Positions 1 through 9,470 are shown, counted from the first letter of the stretch. The stretch is 64,000 bases of DNA from RGIG4097 sp045613765 (GCA_045613765.1 JAZLBO010000011.1:32395-96394); one strand, 5' to 3'. Notes: a model not told the origin generated them from the letters alone. Numbers and translations are program-made.

Positions 1-458
1 CCAAAAATGGTGTTGTTTTCTGTGATGTGCAAGTAGTCTGCATCTTGACGGAAATCATCACGGCAAGTGGTGGGGATATAGGTGTGGTTTCTGTCTTCGC
101 TTGATGCCACCAATTTTATATCGCCGTACTTCAAAGCCTCTTTGTATGCTTTTGATGAAAAGTTGCCTGTGACAATATAGTCTGCCTTGCCAGTCTTCAA
201 CAAGTTGAGGGGTACTGCTTCAAATTGAGTTGATGCGCCACCTTGTACAAGTATGATTTCATAGTTTTCAGGCACGTTCAAAAGTTCACGGACAAGAGAT
301 ATGCACTCATTGTTGATTTCGTCATACCACTTGGAGCGATGGCTCATTTCCATGACGCTCATGCCAGAGCCGTTGTAGTCGGCTATATTTTTGCCTGCTT
401 GTTCAATGACTTCAAGGGGCAACGTTGTAGGGCCTGCTGAAAAGTTGTAAACTCTCAT
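1..458 (-). CDS. serC: Phosphoserine aminotransferase, N-terminal part (cut by window edge)
   Basis: SerC is the PLP enzyme that turns 3-phosphohydroxypyruvate into phosphoserine in serine synthesis. Only the first 152 codons lie in the window; the rest is beyond base 1. The minus-strand start at 458 reads MRVYNFSAGPTTLP, the typical SerC N-terminus, followed by the SGMSVMEMSHRSK and VQGGASTQFEAVP segments of the family. A GAGG ribosome-binding site lies 7 bases ahead of the ATG and a promoter sits at 488-516. It is transcribed away from the rnj operon. The family call is firm; the catalytic lysine lies outside the visible part. Confidence 0.93.
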   Translation of the reverse strand, partial: MRVYNFSAGPTTLPLEVIEQAGKNIADYNGSGMSVMEMSHRSKWYDEINNECISLVRELLNVPENYEIILVQGGASTQFEAVPLNLLKTGKADYIVTGNFSSKAYKEALKYGDIKLVASSEDRNHTYIPTTCRDDFRQDADYLHITENNTIF

Positions 459-487
459 AAATTCCTCGCAAAATATTTGTTGATAAC

Positions 488-516
488 ATTATACAATTCA
501 CACCAAAAATTGTAAA
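488..516 (-). promoter_or_regulatory. Sigma-A-type promoter of serC
   Basis: On the minus strand TTTACA (511-516), a 17-base spacer and TATAAT (488-493) sit about 30 bases ahead of the serC start codon. Confidence 0.65.
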
Positions 517-634
517 TACCGAATTTTTTGAAAATCATAGGAAAATAACGGAAAAATATGTTTTTTTCCTGTCAAAAAGGTCAAAATATGCAGAAAAGTT
601 TTCTTAGAGCAGTATAAAAAGTGCCGTCTTCAAG

Positions 635-663
635 TTGCAAAAAGCCGTCATGTATGCTATAAT
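635..663 (+). promoter_or_regulatory. Sigma-A-type promoter of the rnj operon
   Basis: TTGCAA (635-640), a 17-base spacer and a perfect TATAAT (658-663) precede the rnj start by about 65 bases. Confidence 0.7.
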
Positions 664-728
664 TGTGAAATAGATATAATTATACACGTAATGCACGGGC
701 GCACCCGTGTCGGCATATAGGAGTTATA

Positions 729-2357
729 ATGGCAAAAACAGTTAGAGTTGTCTTTCTCGGTGGAGTTGGAGAAATCGGGAAGAATATGACTGCCCTTGAA
801 TATGATGATGACATCATCATTGTTGATTGTGGGGTGGAATTTCCACGAGAAGACAGTCCCGGTATTGATGCAATAATACCCGACATCAGTTATATAAGAG
901 AAAATATCCACAAACTTCGTGGTGTTGTGTTGACTCACGGACACGAAGATCACATGGGCGCACTTCCGTACTATGCAGAGGAATTGAACACCCCCATATA
1001 CGGCACACCCTTGACACTTGGTCTTCTTCAAAGAAAACTCTTGGAGCGCAATATTCCTGCAAGGCTCAAAGAAGTCAAAGAAGGTGACACAATCAAACTT
1101 GGTTGTTTCTCTGTGGAATTCATCAAAGTGGCTCACTCAATGGCAGGTGCTTGCGCCTTGTCAATCACAACCCCTTTGGGCGTGATATTTGTCACTGGCG
1201 ACTACAAGTTTGATCGCAGTCCCATAGACAACAAAAAGACAGACATCAAGCGCATCAAGGAAATTGGCGAAAAAGGTGTTATGCTCATGCTTGGGGAAAG
1301 CACCAATGTTGAAAGAAAGGGTCACTCAACGTCAGAAAAAGTTGTTGGACAAGGTCTTGACAAGATTTTCCAAGACAACACTGACAAACGCATAGTCATC
1401 TCATGTTTTTCATCTTCAAACTATCGTGTGCAACAAATCTTGTGGCTTGCAGAAAAATACAATCGCAAAGTGTATCTCGCAGGCAGAAGCATGAAGTCTA
1501 TTGTTGACGTAGCATCAAAGGTTGGAGAACTGAAAGTGCCAAAGGGCGTCATTGTTGACGGAGTGGGCAAAACTCGTCCTGAAAAACTTGTCATCATTGC
1601 AACCGGCACACAAGGAGAGCCTGAAAGTGCTTTGTCCAAACTTTCCACAGACGATTTCGGCAAAGGCATTTCTCTTGGAGAAAATGATTTGGTTGTTCTT
1701 TCATCAACACCAATTCCCGGCAACGAAAAATCAGTCTATCAAGTCATCAACAATCTGTATAGACAAGGGGCAAAAGTGGTCTATGACTCAATGAACGACG
1801 TCCACGTATCCGGCCATGCTTACGAAGACGAACTTCGCAGTATGCTCGAACTTGTCCGTCCAAGATTTTTTATGCCCGTACACGGCGAATATCGTCATCA
1901 ATTCAAGCACGTGGAATTGGCAACACAATGTGGCGTGCCTGAAAGAAATACTGCAATCCCCAACATTGGCGAAGTGTGGGGTGTCAACCACAACAGTCTT
2001 AGACAACACTCAAACGTGACTGCAGGCAACGTGTATGTTGATGGCGACGTTATTGAAGATGGCAACGGCATAGTCCGTGACAGACGTATTCTTGCAGAAT
2101 ACGGTGTCCTTGTAGTACTTCTTGCCGTCAACCATACAACTCACAGAGTTGAAGGGGATGTTGAGATTATCCCCAGAGGCATTTATATCAGTGATGAAAA
2201 GCATCTTGACATCACTCGTGCCGTCAACAATACTGTGGCAGAAAACAAGGATTCAAGTTTTTATGAACTTACAGGGGCAGTGAAGAAGGCTGTACGCAAG
2301 CAATTCTATCGTGACAGACAATTCCCAATGATAATCCCCGTGATAATAGAGGACTAA
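729..2357 (+). CDS. rnj: Ribonuclease J
   Basis: RNase J is a metallo-beta-lactamase/beta-CASP nuclease with 5'-3' exonuclease and endonuclease activity, central to mRNA decay and rRNA processing in Firmicutes. The 542 residues match the family length (about 555). The zinc motif HGHEDH is at residues 70-75, the beta-lactamase fold fills the first 200 residues and the last 40 end, the beta-CASP insert (TNVERKGHS, ISCFSSSNYRVQQ) lies between, and PVHGEYRH follows near 380. A GGAG site lies 8 bases before the ATG. First gene of a five-gene same-strand run, next gene 1 base away. Whether it is the J1 or J2 paralogue cannot be told from one copy. Confidence 0.96.
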   Translation: MAKTVRVVFLGGVGEIGKNMTALEYDDDIIIVDCGVEFPREDSPGIDAIIPDISYIRENIHKLRGVVLTHGHEDHMGALPYYAEELNTPIYGTPLTLGLLQRKLLERNIPARLKEVKEGDTIKLGCFSVEFIKVAHSMAGACALSITTPLGVIFVTGDYKFDRSPIDNKKTDIKRIKEIGEKGVMLMLGESTNVERKGHSTSEKVVGQGLDKIFQDNTDKRIVISCFSSSNYRVQQILWLAEKYNRKVYLAGRSMKSIVDVASKVGELKVPKGVIVDGVGKTRPEKLVIIATGTQGEPESALSKLSTDDFGKGISLGENDLVVLSSTPIPGNEKSVYQVINNLYRQGAKVVYDSMNDVHVSGHAYEDELRSMLELVRPRFFMPVHGEYRHQFKHVELATQCGVPERNTAIPNIGEVWGVNHNSLRQHSNVTAGNVYVDGDVIEDGNGIVRDRRILAEYGVLVVLLAVNHTTHRVEGDVEIIPRGIYISDEKHLDITRAVNNTVAENKDSSFYELTGAVKKAVRKQFYRDRQFPMIIPVIIED

Positions 2358-2358
2358 T

Positions 2359-3435
2359 ATGCAAAGAAAACCTATTATTCTCATTTTGACAAGCCGTGAT
2401 GAAAAGGCAAACATATCTTCTCAAATTGCCGAGTCCATCAAGAAAGTAGGCACGCACAATGCTGTCATCCTTGGTGATGACAAGTATGGCTCTACGCAAA
2501 AAACATCTCGTCTTGATAGACTTGTGTCTTTGAAAGAGGAATATCAACAAATCCTTGAAGAAAAGTCAAGACGTAAGCACGGCAAAAAGAAAAAACACGG
2601 CAGAGATTCTCGCATTTCAAACGCAGTCAAGAGATACCGTCCGGAACTTGTTCTTGCCGTGACGCCATACGCCTACTTTGCTTTGACCGAAGCAAAAAAG
2701 AAGACGGGTTTTTCAACGGCAATATTCTACATAATGCCGTACTTTGTCCTTGACAAACAAACCTATGACGAAGTGGAAACCACCTTCATCGTTGAAAACC
2801 AAGACGTAAAGAGTGCGCTTGTGCAACAAGGTGTCCCTTCAAAGCGTGTTATGACAATGGGGCTTCCTTATACCATTGACAAGAAAACCCCCATTGAAAT
2901 CGCCACACTCAAGCAAGAATTGGGCTTGCCCAAAACAATGTCCGTATTCCTCAACGCAGGCAAAAAGGACGGCGTGCAGGAACTTTTCCGTCTTCTTCTT
3001 GATCAAGGCAACGTCATCAACACCATTGCATACACAGGGGACAACAAAGTCAGCACTGAACTTCGTTCAATCGCAGACAACTATGGCGCAAACAACGTTG
3101 TCGTGCCTCAAAGAGCAGAGCAATTTGATGAATATCTCTCTGCTTGTGACGTCCTTGTGACAAAACACGATATAGCAACCATCTACAAGGCTTTCAAACT
3201 TGGCAAACCCGTCATCGTTCTTTCAAACGGAGAGCACGCCAATAGAGAAATTGAATACCTTGTCCACCACGGACTTGTTATGCACGCAAGAGAAAACCTT
3301 GAAATCGTTGGACTTATGTATCGTCTTATTGAAACAGGAGTTGCAGCCACTTACGTGCGCGCAGGCGAAAAATGGGTGGAATCAAGCGACATACAAACAA
3401 TCACAAACTATCTTGTCAGTTATATAGGAATTTAG
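2359..3435 (+). CDS. MurG/UgtP-like GT-B glycosyltransferase-fold protein
   Basis: A 358-residue soluble protein with the two-domain layout of MurG and diacylglycerol glucosyltransferases: an N-terminal Rossmann-like half holding YRPELVLAVTPYAYFAL, where the family has RPDVII-type segments, then a GLPYT turn, a hinge, and a C-terminal half with the LGLP...LNAGKKDG strand-loop and a nucleotide-sugar-site-like stretch ACDVLVTKHDIATIYKA and GKPVIVLS. A lysine-rich patch (residues 68-82) is unusual and could contact RNA or membrane. It lies between rnj and a radical SAM gene, 1 base from each, so it is co-transcribed. Fold assignment is reasonable; donor, acceptor and function are unknown. Confidence 0.55.
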   Translation: MQRKPIILILTSRDEKANISSQIAESIKKVGTHNAVILGDDKYGSTQKTSRLDRLVSLKEEYQQILEEKSRRKHGKKKKHGRDSRISNAVKRYRPELVLAVTPYAYFALTEAKKKTGFSTAIFYIMPYFVLDKQTYDEVETTFIVENQDVKSALVQQGVPSKRVMTMGLPYTIDKKTPIEIATLKQELGLPKTMSVFLNAGKKDGVQELFRLLLDQGNVINTIAYTGDNKVSTELRSIADNYGANNVVVPQRAEQFDEYLSACDVLVTKHDIATIYKAFKLGKPVIVLSNGEHANREIEYLVHHGLVMHARENLEIVGLMYRLIETGVAATYVRAGEKWVESSDIQTITNYLVSYIGI

Positions 3436-3436
3436 T

Positions 3437-4720
3437 ATGCCAAAAATCACAAACCTTACCCCTTTTGCCAAAAGAAAGGGCTTGAAAATAGGGGACGAAA
3501 TAGTCAAAATCGGTGGTCATCCTTGTGTTGATATTCTTGACACACTCTATTTTGACAATGAAAAGAAATTTGATATAGTTGTCTATCGTGACGGCAAAAT
3601 TAAAAATATCAAAATTCGCAAAAAGGAAACAAAACCTTTGGGCATTGAACTTGAGGAAATGGAAACAATCCGTTGCAAAAACAAATGTGTATTTTGTTTT
3701 GTTGACCAACTTCCCAAGGGACTTCGTGACACGTTGTACGTCAAAGACGACGACTATCGCTTGAGTTTTATCAGTGGTTGCTACGTGACAATGACAAATG
3801 TAGGGGAGGAAGAAATTGAGCGTATTTTACGTCTTAAACTCAGCCCTATGTACATATCCGTCCACGCCTTTAATGATGACAAGAGAGTGGCACTTGTCAA
3901 AAACCCCAACACAAGAAATCTCATCAACACAATGAGAAGACTTGGCGCAAACGGTATCAAAATGCACACTCAACTTGTTATCGTGCCCGAAATGAACGAC
4001 GGGGCAACACTCATTGAATCCATTGAAGGACTTCATGGTGTAGAAGGTGTAGAAAGTGTTGCAGTTGTTCCCGTTGGACTCACGGGACACCGTGACAATC
4101 TTACAAAGATTCGCCCTGTATCCAAGAACGAAGCAGTGGAAACCATTGAACACGTAGAGTGGCTCAACAAGCAATACGGCGGGGACTTCTGTTGGTGCTC
4201 TGATGAGTATTATCTCATTGCAGAAAAGCCAATCCCCCAAGACAAATTCTACGGAGATTTTAATCAAATTGAAAATGGCGTTGGACTCATTGCAGACTTC
4301 ATCTCCAATCTTGATTATTCACTTGGAGAAATGGAAGATTGCACTTTGAGTGGCAAAGCCACACTCATCACAGGCAAGTCATTTGCACCAGTGCTTGAAG
4401 TGGAAAAGAAGAAGATAGAAACAAAACTTGGACTTAATCTTGACGTTTTGGGTGTGTCAAATGTCTTTTTTGGCACAAGCGTCACGGTGGCAGGTCTTGT
4501 TGTCGGCAAAGATATCGTTGCACAAGCAGAAGGCAAGGACACAGATGTCTATCTCGTGCCTGACAATATGCTTCGTGAGTTTACAACAACTTTCCTTGAT
4601 GACACAACAGTAAAAGATATAGAAACACAACTTGGCAAGCCTGTCATAGTTGTCCAACACAACGGATCAGATTTGGCAGAAAAACTTGCAACATATTTTA
4701 AGGAACACAATGAGCATTAA
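3437..4720 (+). CDS. DUF512/TIGR03279-family radical SAM protein with N-terminal PDZ-like domain
   Basis: The 427 residues begin with a PDZ-like domain (1-70), followed by a cysteine cluster C80-x3-C84-x2-C87 that fits a radical SAM iron-sulfur site, and a C-terminal DUF512 domain with the end motif VVVQHNGSDL. This architecture is the TIGR03279 family of Firmicutes and cyanobacteria, whose function is not established. In Clostridia it is commonly found just upstream of der, as here: der starts inside its last 11 bases, implying translational coupling. An AGGA site precedes the ATG. Confidence 0.88.
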   Translation: MPKITNLTPFAKRKGLKIGDEIVKIGGHPCVDILDTLYFDNEKKFDIVVYRDGKIKNIKIRKKETKPLGIELEEMETIRCKNKCVFCFVDQLPKGLRDTLYVKDDDYRLSFISGCYVTMTNVGEEEIERILRLKLSPMYISVHAFNDDKRVALVKNPNTRNLINTMRRLGANGIKMHTQLVIVPEMNDGATLIESIEGLHGVEGVESVAVVPVGLTGHRDNLTKIRPVSKNEAVETIEHVEWLNKQYGGDFCWCSDEYYLIAEKPIPQDKFYGDFNQIENGVGLIADFISNLDYSLGEMEDCTLSGKATLITGKSFAPVLEVEKKKIETKLGLNLDVLGVSNVFFGTSVTVAGLVVGKDIVAQAEGKDTDVYLVPDNMLREFTTTFLDDTTVKDIETQLGKPVIVVQHNGSDLAEKLATYFKEHNEH

Positions 4721-6032
4721 ACCTTTGATTGCCGTAGTCGGCAGACCCAATGTAGGAAAATCAACACTTTTCAATCGCCTTGTTGGCGAAAGAATTTCTA
4801 TTGTCGAAAACACCCCCGGTGTCACACGTGACAGAGTGTATCGTGACGTTGAGTGGTGTGGCAAAGTCTTCACAATGATAGACACTGGTGGTCTTGAACT
4901 TAAGAGTGAAGACGAAATGTGGTCACATATTCGTGCACAAGTTGAAATCGCAGTGGAAGCAGCAGATGCAGTTCTCTACGTGGTTGATGGCAAGACAGGT
5001 CTTACCCTTGACGATCAAACAATCACAGCATTTCTTCGTAAAGTTGACAAGCCCGTTATCCTTGCAGTCAACAAACTTGACAACAACGAAACACACGTCC
5101 TTTACGATTTCTACGCCCTTGGCTTTGGCGAGCCTTATGGCATTTCTGCAGAGCAAGGCAAAGGTCTTGGCGACCTTCTTGATGCAATCGTAGAAACAGT
5201 TGAAGCAGTGCCCCAAGAAGAAGAACCTGACAGATTGAAGATTGCAATCGTTGGCAAACCCAACGCCGGCAAGAGTTCACTCACCAACAAACTTCTTGGC
5301 TACAATCGTTGTATCGTCAGTGATATCGCAGGCACAACCCGTGATGCAATCGACACAGCCCTTGATATCGGTGATGACAAATATCTCATCATTGACACTG
5401 CAGGTATGCGCAAAAAGAAAGCAGTTGCAGATGGCGAAGATGTTGAAAGATATTCCGTTATCCGTGCAATCCTTGCAATTCGCAGAGCAGACGTAGTTGT
5501 TATGGTTTGCGATTCTGCCGAAGGCATGACAGAACAAGATGTAAAAATTGCAGGTCTTGTCCACGAAGAAGGCAAGCCTTCCGTCATTGTCATGAACAAG
5601 TGGGATTTGGTGGAAAAGGATACATACACAAGAGAAGCATTTGAAAGAAAACTTCGTGAAGATTTGAAGTTTATGGACTACTACAAGTCACTCTACATCT
5701 CTGCAAAAACCGGCAAGAGAGCAGACTCTGTTTTGCCTGCTTGCAAAGAGGTTGTTGCATCATCACGTAGAAGAATACAAACAGGACTTCTCAACGAAGT
5801 TTTGACAGAGGCAATTCGCATAAGCGAACCTCCTGCACGTCTTGGCAGAAAGTTGAAGATATACTTCATCACACAAGTGTCAGTCACACCCCCCACCTTT
5901 GTCATCAAAGTCAACGATCCCGAACTTATGCACTTCAGTTATAAGAGATATATCGAAAACGCTTTGAGAAAAAGTTTTGACTTCAAAGGCACTCCTATTC
6001 GTATATTGATAAGGAAGAACAGTGAAGACTGA
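4710..6032 (+). CDS. der: Ribosome-associated GTPase Der (EngA)
   Basis: Der is an essential double-GTPase needed for 50S subunit maturation. The first G domain shows GRPNVGKS (11-18), DTGG (58-61) and NKLD near 120; the second shows GKPNAGKSS near 184, DTAGM and NKWD; a KH-like domain closes the 440-residue protein, the normal length. A longer in-frame reading exists upstream, but ATG 4710 starts the conserved MSIKPLIAVVGRPNVG and has AAGGA 5 bases ahead. It overlaps the preceding gene by 11 bases. Confidence 0.96.
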   Translation: MSIKPLIAVVGRPNVGKSTLFNRLVGERISIVENTPGVTRDRVYRDVEWCGKVFTMIDTGGLELKSEDEMWSHIRAQVEIAVEAADAVLYVVDGKTGLTLDDQTITAFLRKVDKPVILAVNKLDNNETHVLYDFYALGFGEPYGISAEQGKGLGDLLDAIVETVEAVPQEEEPDRLKIAIVGKPNAGKSSLTNKLLGYNRCIVSDIAGTTRDAIDTALDIGDDKYLIIDTAGMRKKKAVADGEDVERYSVIRAILAIRRADVVVMVCDSAEGMTEQDVKIAGLVHEEGKPSVIVMNKWDLVEKDTYTREAFERKLREDLKFMDYYKSLYISAKTGKRADSVLPACKEVVASSRRRIQTGLLNEVLTEAIRISEPPARLGRKLKIYFITQVSVTPPTFVIKVNDPELMHFSYKRYIENALRKSFDFKGTPIRILIRKNSED

Positions 6033-6048
6033 TAGGGGTTGAAAATTT

Positions 6049-7341
6049 ATGGATTATAATCAAATTGAACAAAATCAACTGATAAACTTGCTGAAAGAGG
6101 AGCGTAAAGTCTTCAAACGGTTGCAAAAACTGGACAAGCAAGTGGATATGACTCGTGGCAGACCTGAAACAGCACAACTTTCAGTTGCTATGCCTATGCT
6201 TCAAAACGCAGGGGAATATAATTACTGCGAAGGTGGTATTGACAACAGAAACTACGGTGGACTTTTGGGTGTCAAAGAAGCCCGAGAACTCTTTGCAGAA
6301 ATCATAGGTTGCAAGGCAGAAGAAACCATTGTCGCAGACGGCAGTTCCCTTGACCTTATGTACACATTGGTGCAGTTTGCAATGCAGTTTGGTGTCCTTG
6401 GATCAACACCTTGGAATCAACTGAAAAAGGTCAAATTCATTTGTCTTACACCGGGCTATGACCGTCACTTTGCCATCTGCGAACACTTTGGCATTGAAAT
6501 GATTGGTGTCCGTCTGCGTGAAGATGGGCCCGATATGGACATAATTGAAAATCTTGTCCGTGATGATGACTCTGTGAAAGGCATCTGGTGTGTGCCTAAA
6601 TACAGCAACCCTTCTGGTGTCACGTATTCGGATAAGGTGGTTGAAAGACTTGTCACCATGAAGACTGCTGCCAAAGATTTCCGTATCTTCTGGGATAATG
6701 CATATCTCCTTCACGACCTTTACGAAAAGGAAGACAAGTTGAAGAACATCTTTGATGTTGCAAGAAAAGCAGGCAATCTTGACAGAGTGTACGCCTTTAC
6801 GTCAACATCAAAAATCACGTTTGCAGGCAGTGGACTTGCAGTGGTGGCAACTTCTATTGACAACGTCAACGGCTTGAGCAAGGAACTTACCATCAAGACA
6901 ATCGGCCCAAACAAAATCAACCAAGTTATGCACGTCAACTTCTTGAAAGACCTTGACAACGTCAAGGAAATCATGAAGATACACGCCAATATCTTGCGTC
7001 CCAAATTCCAGTTGTTTGACGAAAAAATGACAGAAGAATTTGCAGAAGATCCCTATGTTCTTTGGAGCAAGCCAAAGGGAGGATATTTTATATCCTTGGA
7101 TGTCAAGGGTTGTGCAAAGCGCATTGTTGCCATAGCACAAGAAGCAGGCGTCAAACTTACTCCTGCCGGCTCATCTTTCCCCTACAAAACGGATGACCTT
7201 GATGAGAATATCCGTATTGCCCCCTCTGTGCCCACAGTGGAAGAAATGGGGTTTGCAGTTGACGTCATCATAAGCGCAATCAAGCAAGCCCGTATGGAAT
7301 TGGTGCTGAAGAAGAAATACGGCATCACGGAAATTGACTAA
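6049..7341 (+). CDS. Class I aminotransferase of the MocR-like/AspT subgroup (PF12897 type)
   Basis: A PLP-dependent aminotransferase of 430 residues. NPSG (187-190), the D216-N-A-Y strand and the Schiff-base lysine K255 in STSKITFAG are visible, as is the RIAPS arginine motif near the C-terminus. The MTRGRPE opening and the NYGGLLG segment match the aspartate aminotransferase-like subgroup typified by Corynebacterium AspT rather than classical AspC. Likely substrate is aspartate/2-oxoglutarate, but this is inferred from the family. AGGGG precedes the ATG. Last gene of the rnj run; a terminator follows at 7417. Confidence 0.85.
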   Translation: MDYNQIEQNQLINLLKEERKVFKRLQKLDKQVDMTRGRPETAQLSVAMPMLQNAGEYNYCEGGIDNRNYGGLLGVKEARELFAEIIGCKAEETIVADGSSLDLMYTLVQFAMQFGVLGSTPWNQLKKVKFICLTPGYDRHFAICEHFGIEMIGVRLREDGPDMDIIENLVRDDDSVKGIWCVPKYSNPSGVTYSDKVVERLVTMKTAAKDFRIFWDNAYLLHDLYEKEDKLKNIFDVARKAGNLDRVYAFTSTSKITFAGSGLAVVATSIDNVNGLSKELTIKTIGPNKINQVMHVNFLKDLDNVKEIMKIHANILRPKFQLFDEKMTEEFAEDPYVLWSKPKGGYFISLDVKGCAKRIVAIAQEAGVKLTPAGSSFPYKTDDLDENIRIAPSVPTVEEMGFAVDVIISAIKQARMELVLKKKYGITEID

Positions 7342-7416
7342 TTGAGTGAAATATATATAAACTCAAAAAGCAAAGAGAAAATAATACGGCGTAGATAAGC
7401 CAATCTCGTAAAAATT

Positions 7417-7443
7417 AAGGACTGCCTTTGGCAGTCCTTTTTA
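7417..7443 (+). terminator. Intrinsic terminator after the rnj-to-aminotransferase operon
   Basis: A 10-bp perfect stem (AAGGACTGCC / GGCAGTCCTT) with a TTT loop runs into a T-rich tail. Confidence 0.88.
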
Positions 7444-7449
7444 TTTGTT

Positions 7450-7479
7450 GTCATAAGCGGAATTTTGTCTGCATAGATT
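7450..7479 (+). promoter_or_regulatory. Candidate sigma-E (mother-cell) promoter of spoIVA
   Basis: GTCATAAG (7450-7457), 14 bases, then CATAGATT (7472-7479) resembles the sigma-E pattern ATA-rich -35 and CATAnnnT -10. No good sigma-A boxes are seen here. In B. subtilis spoIVA is a sigma-E gene, so the match is expected. Confidence 0.6.
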
Positions 7480-7504
7480 GTACAAACAAAATTGGAGGAC
7501 TTCT

Positions 7505-8983
7505 ATGGACAAATTTGACCTTTACCGTGACATAGCAACCCGTACAGGGGGAGAAGTGTATGTTGGAGTTGTCGGTCCGGTGAGGACGGGCAAATCTACA
7601 TTTATCAAGGAATTTATGAGCAAAATTGCTCTTGAAGGCATCTCAAACTTGGATGCAAGACAAAGAGCCGTGGATGAATTGCCACAATCTGCAGACGGCA
7701 AGACTATTATGACCACCCAACCCAAATTCGTGCCAAACGAGGCAGTGAAAGTATCTCTTGGTGACAATATCAACGTAAAATTGCGCCTTGTGGATTGTGT
7801 GGGCTATATGGTTGATGGTGCGCTTGGTGGCGTAGAAGACGGCAAAGAACGTATGGTGCGCACGCCTTGGAGCGACAATGAAATACCCTTCTCAAAGGCA
7901 GCAGAAATAGGCACAGACAAAGTTATCCGTGACCATAGCACAATAGGTGTTGTTGTGACCACGGACGGCAGTTTTAGTGACATCACAAGGGATGAGTATC
8001 AAGTGGCAGAAGAAAAGGTGGTGGCAGAGATGAAAAAGACGGGCAAACCCTTTGCAATTCTGCTCAACGTCAAAGATCCCGACAACAAGGACGCCAAGGA
8101 ACTTCGTGACAACCTTGAAGGCAAGTATAACACCCCTGTAATTCTCACAAATGCCTTGAAAATGGACGAGGAGGAAATTGCCGAAATTATGGAAAGCATA
8201 CTTCTTGAATTTGACGTGCAAACAGTAGATTTTATACTACCCAAATGGGTACAAGCCCTTGATATTGACAACTATGTTGTCAAGGAACTTATTTCAATCA
8301 CCAAAAAGTATGGAGATACTCTCTGCAAAATGAAGGACTACGATCGCATTGACGAGCAGTTTGAAGGTGCAGAATATTGGGATGCACCCACCAGTGTAAA
8401 CCTTGATGCAGGCACGGGCAAAATCACTGTCACCGTATCTCCAAAGGAAGGGGTGTTTGTCAAGGTTTTGAACAGCGAATGTGGCCTTGAAATTGAAGAT
8501 GACTTTGAGTTGTATCTTACAATCAACCAAATGGCAAAATCTCGTGAAAAAACTGCACGAATATTGGATGCACTTGAGCAAGTAGATAGACTTGGCTACG
8601 GCATAGTTGCACCCGATATGAGCGATATGGAACTCAAAGAGCCCGAAATCATACGTCAAGGTCAACAATATGGCGTCAAACTTCGTGCATCAGCACCATC
8701 ACTGCACATTATGAAGATTGACGTAGAAACTGAAGTCAGTCCCATTGTTGGCACAGAACAACAAAGTGAAGACCTTGTCAATAGTATGCTTGGTGACTTT
8801 GACGACAATAGACAAGCCATCTGGGATACAAACATCTTTGGCAGATCATTGTCATCTCTTGTGGCAGACGGCATCAACAACAAACTTATTTCAGTGCCTG
8901 CAGACGCCCAAACCAAACTGCGCAAAACATTGGGCAGAATTGTCAATGAAGGCAAGGGTGGAGTCATCTGCATCTTACTATAA
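7505..8983 (+). CDS. spoIVA: Stage IV sporulation protein A (spore coat morphogenetic ATPase)
   Basis: SpoIVA polymerises around the forespore using ATP and forms the base on which the spore coat is built; it is one of the best markers of endospore formers. The 492 residues equal the B. subtilis length. The P-loop GPVRTGKS is at 24-31, after MDKFDLYRDIATRTGG, and the C-terminus ends in VICILL, the conserved tail. An in-frame start 9 codons upstream is possible, but ATG 7505 has GGAGG 7 bases ahead and gives the family N-terminus. Monocistronic between a terminator and the repeat region. Confidence 0.97.
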   Translation: MDKFDLYRDIATRTGGEVYVGVVGPVRTGKSTFIKEFMSKIALEGISNLDARQRAVDELPQSADGKTIMTTQPKFVPNEAVKVSLGDNINVKLRLVDCVGYMVDGALGGVEDGKERMVRTPWSDNEIPFSKAAEIGTDKVIRDHSTIGVVVTTDGSFSDITRDEYQVAEEKVVAEMKKTGKPFAILLNVKDPDNKDAKELRDNLEGKYNTPVILTNALKMDEEEIAEIMESILLEFDVQTVDFILPKWVQALDIDNYVVKELISITKKYGDTLCKMKDYDRIDEQFEGAEYWDAPTSVNLDAGTGKITVTVSPKEGVFVKVLNSECGLEIEDDFELYLTINQMAKSREKTARILDALEQVDRLGYGIVAPDMSDMELKEPEIIRQGQQYGVKLRASAPSLHIMKIDVETEVSPIVGTEQQSEDLVNSMLGDFDDNRQAIWDTNIFGRSLSSLVADGINNKLISVPADAQTKLRKTLGRIVNEGKGGVICILL

Positions 8984-9116
8984 ATAGTGCCAATCGCTTG
9001 TACTATATTGCGGTGTAATTATTTCGGTCGCCCACAAAGTAGGATTTACGGCATGAGCGTGAGTACTTATACAAGCACTCACTGGTTACGAAGTTGCGAA
9101 CGCGAAAGGAGTGTGC

Positions 9117-9142
9117 GACGGAATAGCGATTTTAATCGCGTC
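9117..9142 (+). repeat. Dispersed repeat, partial copy 1
   Basis: GACGGAATAGCGATT followed by AATCGCGTC shares the core of the longer copies at 9269-9320 and 48404-48459. Itself an inverted repeat. Confidence 0.6.
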
Positions 9143-9268
9143 GGCACACACGGCGAGAAAGCGAGTGCCAAGCACCAGATGAAAGTACGCCAGCCACTTG
9201 GGAATCCTGTTTTCCCACCCAAGTGGCAAGTGACATAATGAGAGAACGGCACTTAATGTGCGCGTGCC

Positions 9269-9320
9269 GTAAGGAACAAAGTTACGGAATAGCGATTGCT
9301 ACGAAGTCAATCGCGTCGAG
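9269..9320 (+). repeat. Dispersed repeat, copy 2
   Basis: Starts GTAAGGAACAAAGTTACGG, continues AATAGCGATTGCTACG and ends in CAATCGCGTCGAG. The reverse complement matches 48404-48459 with a few substitutions and small indels (GACGCGATTGAC, CGTAGCAAT, CGCTATTCCGT, GTTCCTTAC are shared). Confidence 0.75.
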
Positions 9321-9470
9321 TTGCCCCTGCCCGCAGGGCTTTGCCGTAGGCAAATGGGGGGAAACACATGAGGAAAGGGGGAATCCTAAATTGACATGTT
9401 CGCACTCACTGTGCACATTCTCCCACCCCAAAATCCCAAATTTTAACCACCGTTTGCAAAGGAAAAAGAG

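Larger units (their letters stand above)
8984..9470. repeat. Gene-free stretch packed with palindromic and dispersed repeats
   Basis: No credible gene is seen in this stretch. It holds nested palindromes: GTGTGC (9111) pairs with GCACAC (9144) around GCGATT/AATCGC, and CCACTTGGG (9194-9202) pairs with CCCAAGTGG (9218-9226). Open frames of 80-100 codons cross it but have no ribosome-binding sites and translate to low-complexity text. Segments recur at 48.4 kb. It looks like accumulated non-autonomous repeat elements downstream of spoIVA. Confidence 0.7.
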
